Source: Durusdinium trenchii
Taxonomy: Eukaryota > Sar > Dinophyceae > Suessiales > Symbiodiniaceae
NCBI GenBank assembly: GCA_963970005.1
Contig: CAXAMN010021001.1
Span: 1,064,800-1,128,799, forward strand
Direction: 5' to 3'
Length of the DNA: 64,000 nucleotides
Shown here: piece after piece, positions 1 to 11,325 of the stretch
Position numbering within the stretch: the stretch's first letter is position 1
Layout: each line of letters starts with the position of its first letter
Notes under the pieces: generated by a model
Seen by the model: the letters and a program-made list of their open reading frames with translations, nothing else
Databases searched by the model: none
Told to the model about the DNA's origin: nothing
Translations under genes and position numbers: made by a program

Positions 1-3000
1 GAATAAAAACCGTAACCCCCCCCCAGACATGGGTGTTTTATGGGTCCAGAGTCTACATTACTGAGCTAAGATGAAGCACCAACAGCTTGGGGGAGACCCA
101 CAAAAATTGATGATTTCTTGGCCTTCGCCTGGATATGTTTTTGCAGCAAGGGTGTGTTCCACTTATTTGAGGGGGGTGAATTGTGCATGCTGCTTTTGTT
201 GTGTTCAATATAGATTGCACCAATTGAACAGGTGCATGTTGCGTTTGAACATGAGTCCAAGAGGGTGTTTCTCCCAGCGCAGGGGAGCTGGAGCGTGTCG
301 GACAGAAAAATCTTAAGTAACGACGGGCTGGAGGATGCTGGAGGCCCTCTACAAAACCTGAATGTTTGAATCCCAAGGAGTTTTGATACAGGCACCCTCT
401 TAACTCCAGGTGTACCCCCTTGGGGTGTCCTGATGAGGGTCTACTATACCACGCATTTGTGGCAACTCTTTTCGCGTGTTTGTGTGACTGAAGCCATCCT
501 TTGCATTTGTTCTCTATCTCCTCAAGCAGCATGACACAGATTAGCAGTTTTGGAATTTGCTCCTGTTTGTTGCCGGTACTGATGAATGGAAACAAACACA
601 TACCAGCACCTTCCTTTCAAGGTCACCAATGAAGGCCCCCATTCTACTCATGGATTTGTGTTGGACACCCGGACAGAAAGGTTCAGGTAGGACCCAAGGA
701 GGCATCGATCCTGCCAACGAATTGGCAGTCTTTGATGCGCCGCTCTACCGAGAACGCTTGGCTTTGCCTGAAGGCAGGGAGTGTCGGGGACCACTCGTGG
801 TGGCTGAGAAACCTGGGATAGACCATGAGAGACCATGAGATGGTGCCCTCGACATACCCGAACAATCAATTGATGTGGTCCAAAAAGAAACTAAGTAATT
901 CGTACAGTAATACTGATGATGGTGCCCTACCATATCGTACAGCAATTCCTTATGTGATATGTGAGTTTCTCAGACTTGGTCAAGATCAGTGACTTTCGTG
1001 AACCGTTCAAGATCAAGGATTGGTATGGATTGTCTTAGAGAAGAGTTGAAGAGGTCTTAAGACAGATCTCAAGCAAGTGTTTTTTTCTCGGTACCTGCAA
1101 AGCAGCTCGAACCCAGATCGTCCACAAGCATTTTCTCGCCTTGAAACGAGCTTTCCAGTTGAAAACAATGTTCTCAAGGAATTGCCCCTCCCTCCAAGTC
1201 ACACGATCTTCTCTCTTTTTTGCGGCTTTCGGGTGACGTTTCTTCGGTTTATTGGGTGAATCCGGCGAATCCCCTTCTGGGGAAGAGATGGAAGGGGAAA
1301 ACCCTTCTGTTGGTCAAGAGTCAAGGCCCATGGGTTTTCCTTCCAGGGGCGCTGTGTCCTTCCATCGCTCCTGGTTCAGCATCTCATTTCAAGGAGGGTA
1401 TGGGTTCCAGGCCGGGCGGACTGCTCAATCACACTGTTTCGCACTCGCCGGTCCTTTGACCTGATAAACCAGGGCCCCCCCCAAAGGAGTGTCTAAAAAT
1501 AGCCCCTTAAAGGTTAAGGGATGTCAATTAACCAGGACCTGTTGACGGGCTGATATTGAAGCAAACATCTACTATGACTTTGGCTGTTCCCAAAGAAGCC
1601 TCCCGTAAGCCTCCCCCAAAACCTGCTGTTTCTAGGATGATGTTTTTTCGGTGACTCCCCTTCTGGGTGCATCTGTTTCTTCCGGTTGGACAGCAAATTC
1701 ATTGATTCAACGATCCTGTCGTCCTCGCAGGCGCCTGGGAAGCGATTTCCCATCCCTCCGGGGATGCTGATGACGTGGCTTTGATGGCCATCAGGCAACC
1801 TCTGGTCTGCCAGTGTCGGAGTGTTTCTGTTTGCCTGGAGGAGAAGCTGATTTCGGATTCCTGGTGGTGTGTGAACAAGCTGGGATGGTTCCTAGAGCTA
1901 AGTGCTTCGGGGCCATTGAAGTAATTCATCCTTCTAGTCTAGTTTGGCCTCTCCCCGCGAGCTTTGTTTGCCAAGTTTTGGAGCATGCAACTGTGAGCAC
2001 TGAAAGTAATTTTAGAAACTCATTTGGACATTGCATGGTTGACTTAGGATGATACAGTTATTTGCAGTATAGCAAGATTTTTATTAAGCAATCTGCCGGC
2101 GGACACCCGCACCGTGTTGCAGACGCTTGACATTTTGAAACTATGTCATGGATACTTGGGATGCTGCATCCGAATCATGTCAGATGTATTGACAAGCAAT
2201 GCACTCTTTTCCTATCAGCTGCTTCCGTTCGGGGTCACCAATGGATATCTCCACACTACGTAAACAGGTCTCCAGACAGGGCACCCCGACAGGAAGCGCT
2301 AGGTACCTATGCAGATGGTAATTGCTCGTGATTGTATGATGGTAATTACTTTAGTGCATTTGGCCTTCGAAGCCTCTTTGAGCGATGAAGGATGCTTCTC
2401 CCCACTCCCTTGGAACCGCTTCCACATTGCGATGTGTTCGTTGGAGGGTCGTTTCAACAAGCTGAACAACCCTGATGTCACTTGGACTTGGAGGGTTGTT
2501 GTGGGTGTGAATGATTCACTAGGGAGACCGACACCAGGCGTTCTGGCCCTGAAAGGAAGAAAAGGAAATAGACCAGTCTACCCATGGAGATTACACCCAT
2601 ATTGTAGGTACAATCCAGAATATCCAGAACACATTCGTCTCAAAAAGAACGGTCCTATCAGACCCCTTGGCCTTGCTTGTGATTCATCAAGCCCTTCTTT
2701 GAACGGTGACTTCTCAAGGTTTCAGACCACGACCCGCCAATCTCTTCACGCAGGGAAGTACCCAAGCGTGAGGAGCGGCGGAGAGGGTGTCTTTCGGAGC
2801 TGCTCGTGTGAAGGAGGGAGCCCACAAGGAGGAAGCCCCCGCAAAAACAATGAAAGGTCAAGGGCCTTTTTGAAGAATTGTTCCACCTTTTCGGGTGGAA
2901 TTTATACTGCGTAATACTCAGTACAACTCGTTGAACACTCCAACAGCCTCGAAACTCGTCTAGGGAGAGGAAGTGAAACATGCGAGTTGCAAAAGTGGAG

Positions 3001-3347
3001 ATGTGGAGCTGGAGATCTCTCGGTGGATTTTGACCTACATGGTCTGGTGTACATTCGGATTCGTGCAATTCACAGGAACACCAGCAGCAACAACAACCAC
3101 CATGGTGTGAATGATTCGATCTTCAGTCTTGCCAAATCCTTTAAGATCGTGAACATTACTTTCCTGTTGTGGAACTAGGGGAGTGAAAGTGAACTGCTTC
3201 GTAGCCTCACAGCTCGCAGCCGATCCAGACAGGAAAAGGAAGATGTTCCCTCCGAGCCGCAGCTGCTTGGACTGCTGACGAGTCGAGCACGAGAGAGGAT
3301 GAGAAAGTGTCCAGGCTATGGAGAGCCATGTGACTTTGTTCGACGTG
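1..3347. other. Gene-poor DNA, no supported gene
   Basis: I see no open reading frame here with protein-like composition and no recognisable RNA gene. Reading frames of 60-200 codons exist on both strands but overlap each other and lack domain motifs. A short duplication of AGACCATGAG lies near 821-840. The block is best read as intergenic or intronic dinoflagellate DNA. Confidence 0.5.
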
Positions 3348-3368
3348 CGGTGGCCAGTTTGGCTCAGG
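3348..3368 (+). other. Degenerate DinoSL (spliced leader) relic
   Basis: By my alignment, 17 of 21 bases match the conserved 3' part of the dinoflagellate trans-spliced leader, with no gaps; the core GGCCAGTTTGGCTCAGG differs from the leader at few positions. Dinoflagellate mRNAs receive this leader by trans-splicing, and genomic copies are known to mark mRNAs that were reverse transcribed and reinserted. No convincing coding sequence follows directly downstream, so any retroposed gene attached to it has decayed. A chance match cannot be excluded for 21 bases. Confidence 0.4.
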
Positions 3369-5037
3369 GATGCTCAGGGGTGATATGGGGTGATTACAAG
3401 AAGTGTTTAAGCTGGTACTGTAAGTTGAAATGTGAAACACTTCTGTGTGGAAGCATAGCTATGGATTTCAGGTCCTGTACGATGTAGATTGTAGAAATTC
3501 ACTGGTTCCTTTCCCTTGTCTAGCTATAGGCTATAGCACCAAAACGATGGCCCTAACATCTTCAATCCTCGGTTCCAAGGATTCCTGCATTATGGTGGCT
3601 GCGGCTTTACGATGCTTTGCGGGTGTTTTGGAGTTTTGGTTGAAGATACGGCCAAAATTCATCACCTAACCTCTACAAGGAGTTCTTCAGCTATGGCCAG
3701 ACTCCTGTGCGGCCAAAAGTGTCCCTTCTCCTATTTCTGCAGTCAGTGGATAACCTTTGACCTTTTTGGGGGATTGGTGACATCCTACTCCAAATGAACA
3801 GGTGAAAGACTCGGTGGACCTGGAAAACATCGGCTCTCCGGCGAGAACGGGTCGCTCTGTTTCGAATCAATTCCGGTCACGATCGGAATGTGACCTGAGG
3901 GGTACCGGTCCAGGTTCGAAGACTACACCGGCTCGCACTTGAAGTACTACCGAGAGACCTACCCGAGCAGAGCTCAGCCTTTTTTCTCAGAGCTTTCACG
4001 TGGAGGAGTTGAGGTAGCTAAAGCCAACGTGTTGCGTTTGACAGAAACGAGCTGACTGGCTAGGTCTAGTTGTTGGGACACATGTCTTTTTGGATGCTGT
4101 TTTCTGCAAAGGGTTCTTTTTGGTGTCTTCATGAGAGCGGGTGTTCAATGACAAATTGGACCACCGAAAGACTCTTGGGCGGTATCTCGCCCAATACATT
4201 ACACGATAGCAGTTCCCCACTTTCGAGTAACTGCTTGCGTCGACAACCTCAAGCGGTTCTCTCGACCCTTTTCGTGCCCTAAGATTCCCCCAAGCAGAAT
4301 AGATTGATTTTGATAGGTAGATGTATATATAGGGACAGATACTGTAAATTGACCGGTGGATAGACGTACATGTCACATGTGGACCAAACCTTCCCCATAT
4401 TGACCTTCCCATGCGGACCTTCCCATGCGGGATGAATGGAAGACCGAGGCCGATGACCCGCGAGCGCATAGATGAGCTGATCAGTCCTCAGGTGCCGGAC
4501 CGAACGGCCTCGGACGGTTTGGTCTTTTTCCGGCTCGGACGACCGGGGAATCGAAAGTGGAAGACTCGATAGGGAGTCGCACCCAGACCCAGACATATTC
4601 TATAACTTCTAGATCTGTATGGCCACCTGCCACATGCCAGAACTTCTCAAGGTGTGAATTTCTGCAGATGTTTGTTTGGGGGAACCGGTTTGTAGAGGAA
4701 ATGTTTGTCCTAGGAGTCCTTTTATAGTTTGCAGATGATAAGTACTAACTTGATCTAACTCGTGACAAAGGATTATTGTTTTGATGCGGGTAGCCGTTGT
4801 TTCAAGTGACATGAAGCTAGGTAGGTCATGGTAGGTCAACTATGGCCCTGTTCATGTTGGTGAAAACATGAGAGGCGTAACACAAATTCAGCGTTAACAA
4901 CAAATCGTTAAAACACATGGACCACACATCAAAATAGCTGGTAGGCACTGATCTTTACTATACATGCAGATCTATTCGACATCAGACTTGTCAGACTGGT
5001 CTTCATCCAGCTCGCTTTCGCACTCTATCAAACAAGC
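3369..5037. other. Anonymous DNA between SL relic and (AAC)n tract
   Basis: No supported gene. A segment at 4790-4806 (GTAGCC, then TTGTTTCAAG) vaguely recalls the spliced leader but is too gapped to call. A short AT-rich run with ATATATA lies near 4320-4335. Confidence 0.4.

Positions 5038-5076
<39 letters not shown>
5038..5076. repeat. (AAC)13 microsatellite
   Basis: Thirteen uninterrupted AAC units. The complementary trinucleotide appears as (GTT)n at about 6070-6096, one kilobase away, so the two tracts form an inverted pair. No coding context. Confidence 0.95.
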
Positions 5077-5077
<1 letters not shown>

Positions 5078-6066
5078 TACAACAACCACACATTTGACAT
5101 GTGGTCTCACCGTACCAACATTGTGGAGGCAAAACGTAGGGTTTCACACCGACTGATTGCTTTAAGGACCCAACTTATCCGCATCAACAGGCGCAACCAA
5201 GAAGCAAAGCCAATATGAAGAGGCTTTTCAATCCAAATGGTCTATGAATCAAGAGTCTACAGTACAAGACATTGCTTGACTGCGACTCCCCGTCGCCAGG
5301 ATTCCTCGTGCTGGCAGAGATGTAGTTCCACTGCGGCGGAGATAGGACACCAAGGCCGATTGATCTCGGCCAAAGAGCCTTTTTCTCATTGGAATATAGT
5401 TTTCCCAAGCCAGGAGCAGAAGTGGATTGCTGATCATATCAGTCTTTACAGGGTTCAAAAGCTACCCCTTTGGTGTAGATGAAATTGTTTTGGAAGATGA
5501 CAAATAACTTCATTGACCCCGTTGTTCATTCATGATCCTTACAGTTCTATGTCGTTTTCAGAGCCAAAACCTCTCCGCAGGCGGCGCGGGTGCGAGCGAT
5601 GCTGGCGGCGCTGGGGGTGCGGCGCTGAGATCTCTGAGGCGTGGAGAGATGGAGAGGTGGATGGAACTTGGGCACCATTTCGCTGTGGAGAGGGTCTCCA
5701 AGCTGCGGAGGGTCACCAGGTTTTGGGTTTTTCAGACCCACCAAGTGGTTGTTTTCCTTTTTGGTGGCGATGTCAACTTTGTGTTCTGCGATGTTCTGCA
5801 GAAATTCCACATACTGATGGTATCAATGAGGAGAGACTTTTACATGGACTCGCCCGTTTGGTTCCAAGAAGGCAAAGCTGGACTATATAATACTGTCTCT
5901 CTCCTGGAGTGCATGTAGCTTGACTTCCTGAGTGAACCAAAACGTTCAAGCCGGCCATTTTGGTTTGCCCACCCCATGTCAGCCTTCCACTTCCGCGGTG
6001 GGTGCGTTTTCCAAGGGACCGGAGACGCACGACCCAAGTGCCTGTGGAAGTGATGTTTGAAAGGAC

Positions 6067-6098
<32 letters not shown>

Positions 6099-6781
6099 GA
6101 AAGGACTGTTGATGGGTGAAGAAATAATGACTACAAATAACAAGAGTCAGCTGAGCTGAGATCGTTAGCAACCTTGTGACAAGGATTCATGTGTGGAAAA
6201 GTGTTCTTACAAATAAAGGCGTTTCGGGAGAAGAATGCCCAGGAGATGTATCAAGCCATGAAGAGTGCCAGGAAGCGCTGGGTAGTGCACTGCAGTATCG
6301 GATGCAGGCACGCCCGCTGATCCAATACCATATATGGTTATAAGATGTCATAAGGTTTTTGTACAATCTGGAACATTTGGAGCGCAGGCTGAGGCAAAGT
6401 TCGTGCCATTGAATCAGAACGCGATTTAGTTGACAAATATTTGCACTATTTGCAATGGCTATTTCGGAAGCGCAGTGGACTGTGCAGCCTCCTGTAACCG
6501 GTATTCGGCATGTGGTGTTCAACTGGGTATCACCCATGGGTTTTGGAAGAAATAGAAGCAATTTCTGCTTCAGGGACTCTTAGCGCTGGTGTGTGGCTTC
6601 TGTCCCGTTGTGGCCAGCAGTGCCTCCATTGGATTCAGATTCACAGATTCACCTGGCAAACACGTGGCGAGATATGCTGAGGCAGGTTCGACTACGACTG
6701 TAACAACATTCGAGTCCATGCAGTTGCTTTGGATATACTCTTCCCCTTGGTGTGCGATGTGAGGCTGCTTTCGCACTTTTT
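5077..6781. other. Anonymous DNA with a (GTT)n duplication
   Basis: No supported gene. A GC-richer patch at about 5570-5650 is open in two frames but low in complexity (Gly/Ala or Arg-rich), and I do not call it coding. The only structured feature is the 40-bp duplication with (GTT)n, listed separately. Confidence 0.4.
6056..6111. repeat. 40-bp tandem duplication enclosing (GTT)n
   Basis: The 16-mer TTTGAAAGGACTGTTG occurs at 6056-6071 and exactly again at 6096-6111. The space between is a run of about nine GTT units. The simplest reading is expansion of GTT inside a duplicated 40-bp unit, or a duplication mediated by the repeat. Confidence 0.9.
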
Positions 6782-7066
6782 ATGAAGGAGTCAGCCGCCG
6801 CTCGCGGGCTTGAAGAGCATATCTCCGGGGAAGTTCGGAACATTGTTGCCAAGGGCGCAGAGAATGTTCATATTGTTTGTTTGGGCCAAACAGTGGGAGA
6901 AGCAGGGATTCTCAAACAGCAGCTCCATCAAGAGAAACGCACCTATTTGGACCAGGTGATCCCGGAAGCAGCGGATGCAACAGCAGATGAGCTTTGGAGG
7001 ATGCTGAATGCTCAAGCCCATCCTTTCAAGTTGCGAGAGAGAGAGAGAGAAAGACCTGCATGCTAG
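6782..7066 (+). CDS. Possible exon or short ORF, unknown product
   Basis: The frame is open from upstream (at least 6752). From the first ATG at 6782 it encodes 94 residues that look protein-like: mixed charged helices (ESAAARGLEEH), a short hydrophobic strand (NVHIVCLG), then another charged helix up to NAQAHPF. The last residues run into a (GA)n microsatellite (7038-7055, read as Arg-Glu repeats), so the real coding end or exon boundary is probably near 7036. I do not recognise a family. No promoter or splice site could be fixed with confidence. It may be an exon of a larger gene whose other parts are not visible. Confidence 0.3.
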   Translation: MKESAAARGLEEHISGEVRNIVAKGAENVHIVCLGQTVGEAGILKQQLHQEKRTYLDQVIPEAADATADELWRMLNAQAHPFKLRERERERPAC

Positions 7067-9596
7067 AACATTTGCAATGACACACTCCAAAAGATATGCT
7101 GCCCAATTCGTGCGCAGTTGGTTCCCGGCCAGCTGATAGATTTGTCCTTCCCGTCCAAAATCACTGGACATCACTTAAATCAGAATCACCAACATGGCAC
7201 CACATGGATGGAAAGTGAGAGAGAGAGAGAGATTGCGTGAATTGTGGCTATGTTTTCGTGTTAGCAACTTGGCTAGTGGTTTCTGTAATTGAACAATTTA
7301 ATATGTTTCTGGTAAAGCGACCTTGCCCAAATGACAAGTTCACCAGCATCCAGTAAAGAACCGTTCTTTGCAATGTGTTTTTTTGCTACCAGAGCTTCTG
7401 GAGGCAGGTGAGTGATGCTTTGAGATGTTTGGATAAAAATTTCAGTTGATGTACAATCTGTCAGGGTGAAGTGCACAGTTTCCTTGTATGGTTTGTTGGG
7501 TGGAAAGACAGAATCCAGACATAGTAAGGATTGACAGAATACAGCTTAGTTGGTGGAGTGATTTGTTTGGTTAATTCCGTTACCTTCCTTTTAATGTTTG
7601 GAATATCTTGGATCACCCAGCTGCGTAAGCGATGTACTGAAAAGTTGAGCACTTAGAGACTTGATATGTGAGAATTGACTTCGCACGAAGGGCGTTCGGA
7701 CGCATGTCCTAGTCCACAAGCTGCATGCTCCTTCACCAGCGATCGAGGATGCCATGTTTGGGGAGGAGGATCGACCCGTCTCATCGCAGGGACCCGTCTC
7801 ATCGCAGGTCGGGAGCGGCCGCGTCCTCTGCGCCAGGGGCGCTTTGGGCGACGTCCAGCCTCGATGTGCGCGCCATGCAGCTGGGCCACTGGGATGAAAC
7901 GCCGGGTTCTGGGGGAGCGATCCGGCAGAGGTATGGTGGGAGGGTAAAAAATGCGACCTCCATGGAAGTCATTAAGTCATCAGAAAGTACAGCTCCATGG
8001 ACGTGTTTAGCAAGTCCAGGAACAAATATAAGTTAGATATTCAATGTGATGATCTACGAGGTATTTATTCTTATATTGCTATATTAGTTGCTATATATTG
8101 TAATATCATTTAATATGTTTGTAATATAGGAACCAGTCCTGCCAATTCACCACCTGGTTCCTATTCAACTCAACTCGCTGAGTAGCTAGTTACTAGCCTA
8201 GCAACCACCTGGTTTAACACAGGAACTGGTCATGTTGGTCATGTTCAGCCGGTCGTCACAGGAACTGTGACCGGGAATGACGACCTCGTCACGGCCCACT
8301 GCTTGGTGGTTATAATTTATAATGGTCACATTGGAACATGTTGGACCCGGCCAACAGAGGAGTTTTGGGGCACGAAACTCAAGAATTTGCAAGAGATAGC
8401 GAGGACCATGGGAAACTCCCGGAGATCTCTGAAACATCTCTTTGGCTGTCGCTGCCTGGGCTTAACAGATCAAGGTACTGCTTCATGATCTAGATGAAGT
8501 TACTGTAAGGCTATTTATAAATAGAATCAATACATTCACACTTGCTTTGCGATGTTTGACTTGCATTTGATTTGGAGATTACATTAAAGATCCATACTCT
8601 ACAATCACAACCACTGCCACCAGTCTGAATCTCCTTGCTTCCACCGTTGTCTCAGGATCAAGTTGGGAGTCTGCAGCAGCAGAGTTGGGAGCTGAGAAAT
8701 TCGCATGGTGCAGAGACTGGGGGAATTTCCATCAGGAATCTCATTACAGAATGGACAAGTTGTTTTTGGTTTCAGTCTATGTGCATCCCAATCAATATCA
8801 AAATGCATGCAAATCATAGTTGACCCAGCCTCACTTCTGCCCAGATGGCTCAACCAAAGAGTATTTGCACTCCCACTGCACTCCCAAGAGAACCCTGTTT
8901 GTTGGTGACCGTGATCTGCAGAACCGATCCTTTGCAGTCAGGTGTGATGCTTTGCTGATGGCCATTGCTGAGTGGTTGGCCTTGAAGTCGCGTCACCTCA
9001 AGGACGTGGCCTTCGCGGAAGTTCAGGCAGGGCCGCGCGGATGCCTGAAGGGTTGGTGGGCTTCGAGGATAAGACGGCCGGTGGCGGGCATGGAAGAAGT
9101 ACGACTCGTGGGTTGAACGGCCCCTCCCAAGGCTTGATGGAAAACGGTCCAGTGGGTACTTAAGGTTTGTTGTTTGATATATGGGGATAGTGTGATCATG
9201 ATCCATCGTCAGCTGCAGCCTGGATGCAGAAAGCTGTGGCCTGGGGGTGCTGGAATGAATCAGAGGAACCCAGACTCCCCTCATATTTGTGAGGAATCCA
9301 TGCTTCAACTGGTGGAATTTGCGTGTTAGTGTGCCTGCTTTTCAGGATGCCAGACACATCGAAACCACCCTCCCCGCGTAGTTCATCCGCAGTGCAGAGC
9401 TCCAGGTAGGCAGTGGCGTAATGCCTATGCGACCCAAGCCTTGAAAAACGAACCCACCGGCAGCAGCCCAATCAATCCACAGCGCCGAAAGCAGATAGAG
9501 CTGGCACATGCTGGCACCATCTGAACTCCGACGTGGACTCCAAATCACGGCAAATACATGGCAAATTGCTGTTTTTTTGTTTTGCTTCCAACCACC
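7067..9596. other. Anonymous DNA with short repeats
   Basis: A second (GA)n run lies at about 7214-7233. An exact 18-bp tandem duplication (7773-7808) sits in a GC-rich, possibly exonic patch (7740-7930) that I could not assign. AT-rich sequence covers 8060-8130. No gene is supported. Confidence 0.4.
7773..7808. repeat. Exact 18-bp tandem duplication
   Basis: The unit GACCCGTCTCATCGCAGG occurs twice back to back with no mismatch. Eighteen bases keep the frame, so it would duplicate six residues if the surrounding GC-rich patch is coding. Confidence 0.9.
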
Positions 9597-9806
9597 ATGT
9601 CACTCTTTGAAGGCCTGAAAGTCACCACGTTCGTGACCGAACCACGTTCCCACGACACGGTTGGCCGCCTTCCGCTCCACGCGCTCCGCGCAGGTCCGGG
9701 ATCTCAGCTGCTTCGAGGAGGTCAACGCAGCTTACGCCAAGTGCGCCGGCCCCGCCGTGCCAACGACGCCTGCGGGAGACCCCCCACCGCGCGCGCGGGA
9801 GTGTTT
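9597..9806 (+). CDS. RidA/YjgF-like C-terminal gene fragment
   Basis: RidA (YjgF/UK114, reactive imine deaminase) proteins hydrolyse enamine/imine intermediates. A short frame from the ATG at 9597 gives GLKVTTF up to 9632. A 61-base GT-AG interval (9633-9693, ending GCGCAG) can be removed in phase 0, and the next exon reads VRDLSCFEEVNAAYAK followed by AGDPPPRA. This matches the family pattern of a 'vvKttvFv.dl..F..vN..Ya' segment followed by a Pro/Arg-rich loop. The frame stays open to about 9858 but the tail does not look like RidA. No N-terminal half is visible upstream; a RidA N-terminal motif lies downstream at 11032-11085. It may be a decayed copy, or part of a tandem array. The family call rests on short motifs read by eye. 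Confidence 0.35.
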
Positions 9807-10635
9807 TTTCTCCCGAAACGCCCGCAGACAGAGAGTTTGGCATGAACACATGGTTTGACACCCCTTCTCATTTGATTTTTGGAGTGCGGAAGTCTTTTGC
9901 TTGGAGTTTTTTTCTGACTTTTTTGGGTGCCACCAGGCACTTCGTTGAGAATCCGCCTGCACGCGTGTGCATCGAAACGCCACTGCCTCCAGGCAGGGCT
10001 TGCTTTGGATGGTTGGCAGGAAGAAACATATGAGATGAAGATGGCAAACCGTGAGTTTTGGACTGTGATTGTTCCTCCCTGGTGGTTGAGACATGTGAGT
10101 TTGAGGTAGACTTTCTTTTTTGCGTTGAATGTGTGACAAATGTTTCATGTTTTGTCCATGGTTGTACCTTGCCCACTCACGAACCCTTGTTAAGACATGC
10201 ATTGGTTACTATAATAATTCAATATAATACCGTATTTAAATTGATTTGCTTCTGGGATACATGCAGCATGTTCTCGCTCTGCTAGGAATTTACTTATGCG
10301 TGACTCCAGCCTCCCCTCAAAGCCATCAGCGGCTAGAGGATTTGCAAGAAGACTAGCCCAACATTGACCATAATTCACCTAGAGCCAGTTGCTTTCTTGG
10401 GGCACAGAAGCTACGGGTCATGCTTTGGCCTGCCCACTTCCTGTTTTGCAACAGCACATTGCCTCGCAGTGTTTCACAGCTCCCCCAGTTTCCGGCGAAC
10501 ACGTGCAGGTGTTCAAGTGAGGCTTCGACTTCTGTTGAGGCCACATGAAGGCCCAAAACCATGGCCGTGGGGTACGGGGTGGCGAGCCAAGGCGTGTCGA
10601 AAGTGGTGAGGATTCTTTGGGTTGTAGAGGTATAT
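9807..10635. other. Anonymous DNA between RidA-like fragments
   Basis: No supported gene. Frames of 60-150 codons on both strands overlap and have no recognisable motifs. It could be the space between two tandem RidA-like copies. Confidence 0.35.
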
Positions 10636-10739
10636 ACACTCCCTGGAATCATCGCGTAAGTGGAAAACCACTCATTTGAAGAGGAAACGTGTTTTTCCCA
10701 GCGGCCATTGTCCGCTTCCATGATGACTCCAAGGAGTGT
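10636..10739. repeat. MITE-like element, copy 1 (104 bp)
   Basis: The terminal inverted repeats are 17 bp: ACACTCCCTGGAATCAT at the left (10636-10652) and its complement with two mismatches at the right (10723-10739). The total of 104 bp equals that of the copy at 30779-30882. The interior has no coding capacity. This fits a non-autonomous DNA transposon (MITE) moved by a transposase encoded elsewhere. No clear target duplication was identified. Confidence 0.55.
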
Positions 10740-10992
10740 ACCTTTGGCATTACCTTTGGTCATTCCTCCATCCCGATATCTCACAATATCTCCACCTGCT
10801 TTTCGTCCAAACTGGCCAGGAAAGCAGACTCTACGCTTCTTGCAAGTGAGCCACCTTACAATGAAAAGACAGAGCTTGTCATTGTCTCAACATGAAATAT
10901 TGACCATCGATGTTTAAGAAAACATGCTTCCCGAAGCTCCTGGCTTTCCGGCCTTTCCATGTGCGAATCCCCTCAAGACCTCTGGCCTTTTT

Positions 10993-11088
10993 GGCCCTTT
11001 GACAGGCGCGTCTGCGCGGGACGCGCTGCGGGTGCAATCGATTTCCACCTGGGCCATGGCCTGCATTGGGCCCTACTCCCAGGCGCCG
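10993..11088 (+). CDS. RidA/YjgF-like N-terminal exon
   Basis: In one open frame (ATG at 10924 and onwards) the sequence reads ISTWAMACIGPYSQA at 11041-11085. IGPYSQA is the hallmark N-terminal motif of RidA/YjgF proteins and is usually preceded by 'v.s..AP.a'. The expected next segment (SGQ motif) is absent. The sequence CCCAG|GC at the end of the motif could be a GC-type splice donor, which dinoflagellates use. The following exons are not visible because the DIRS-like retroelement starts about 165 bp downstream. The exon is in the same orientation as the C-terminal fragment at 9597-9806 but lies 3' of it, as expected if two tandem copies are each partly preserved. Confidence 0.4.
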
Positions 11089-11295
11089 AGCGATCGCGAT
11101 CGGAAAAAGTATAACAACCGAAAAAACATCATGTGGTTTCGTGGGGGAGATGGTGGGATTTGGTGGATATAGAAGAGTGCCAGGAGAAGGAATTCCTGGC
11201 CTCAAAATTTGGAAAGAGAGGTGATACATATATCAGATCAGATTATATGGTGCCCCGCCCCCGGGGATAAAGACTAGTCACCATCTTTGACGGTT

Positions 11296-11314
11296 CCGTA
11301 GTGTTTGGCTCTGG
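11296..11314 (+). other. DinoSL-like sequence at 5' end of the DIRS-like element
   Basis: CCGTAG, then TG, then TTTGGCTC, then TGG matches the dinoflagellate spliced leader at 15 positions with a two-base gap. It lies 11 bp upstream of the first Gag ATG (11326). This is where a leader would sit if the element derived from, or re-inserted as, a trans-spliced transcript. It may also act as an acceptor region for new trans-splicing. Chance similarity is possible. Confidence 0.4.
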
Positions 11315-11325
11315 ACAGCCTTTTG

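Noticed and set aside
4790..4806. Possible spliced-leader relic (GTAGCC...TCAAG)
   Set aside because: Needs two gaps and lacks TTTTGG; too weak compared with 3348-3368.
5951..5963. CCG + GCCATTTTGG resembling the middle of DinoSL
   Set aside because: The 3' end (CTCAAG) is missing and two bases are deleted; 13 bases can match by chance.
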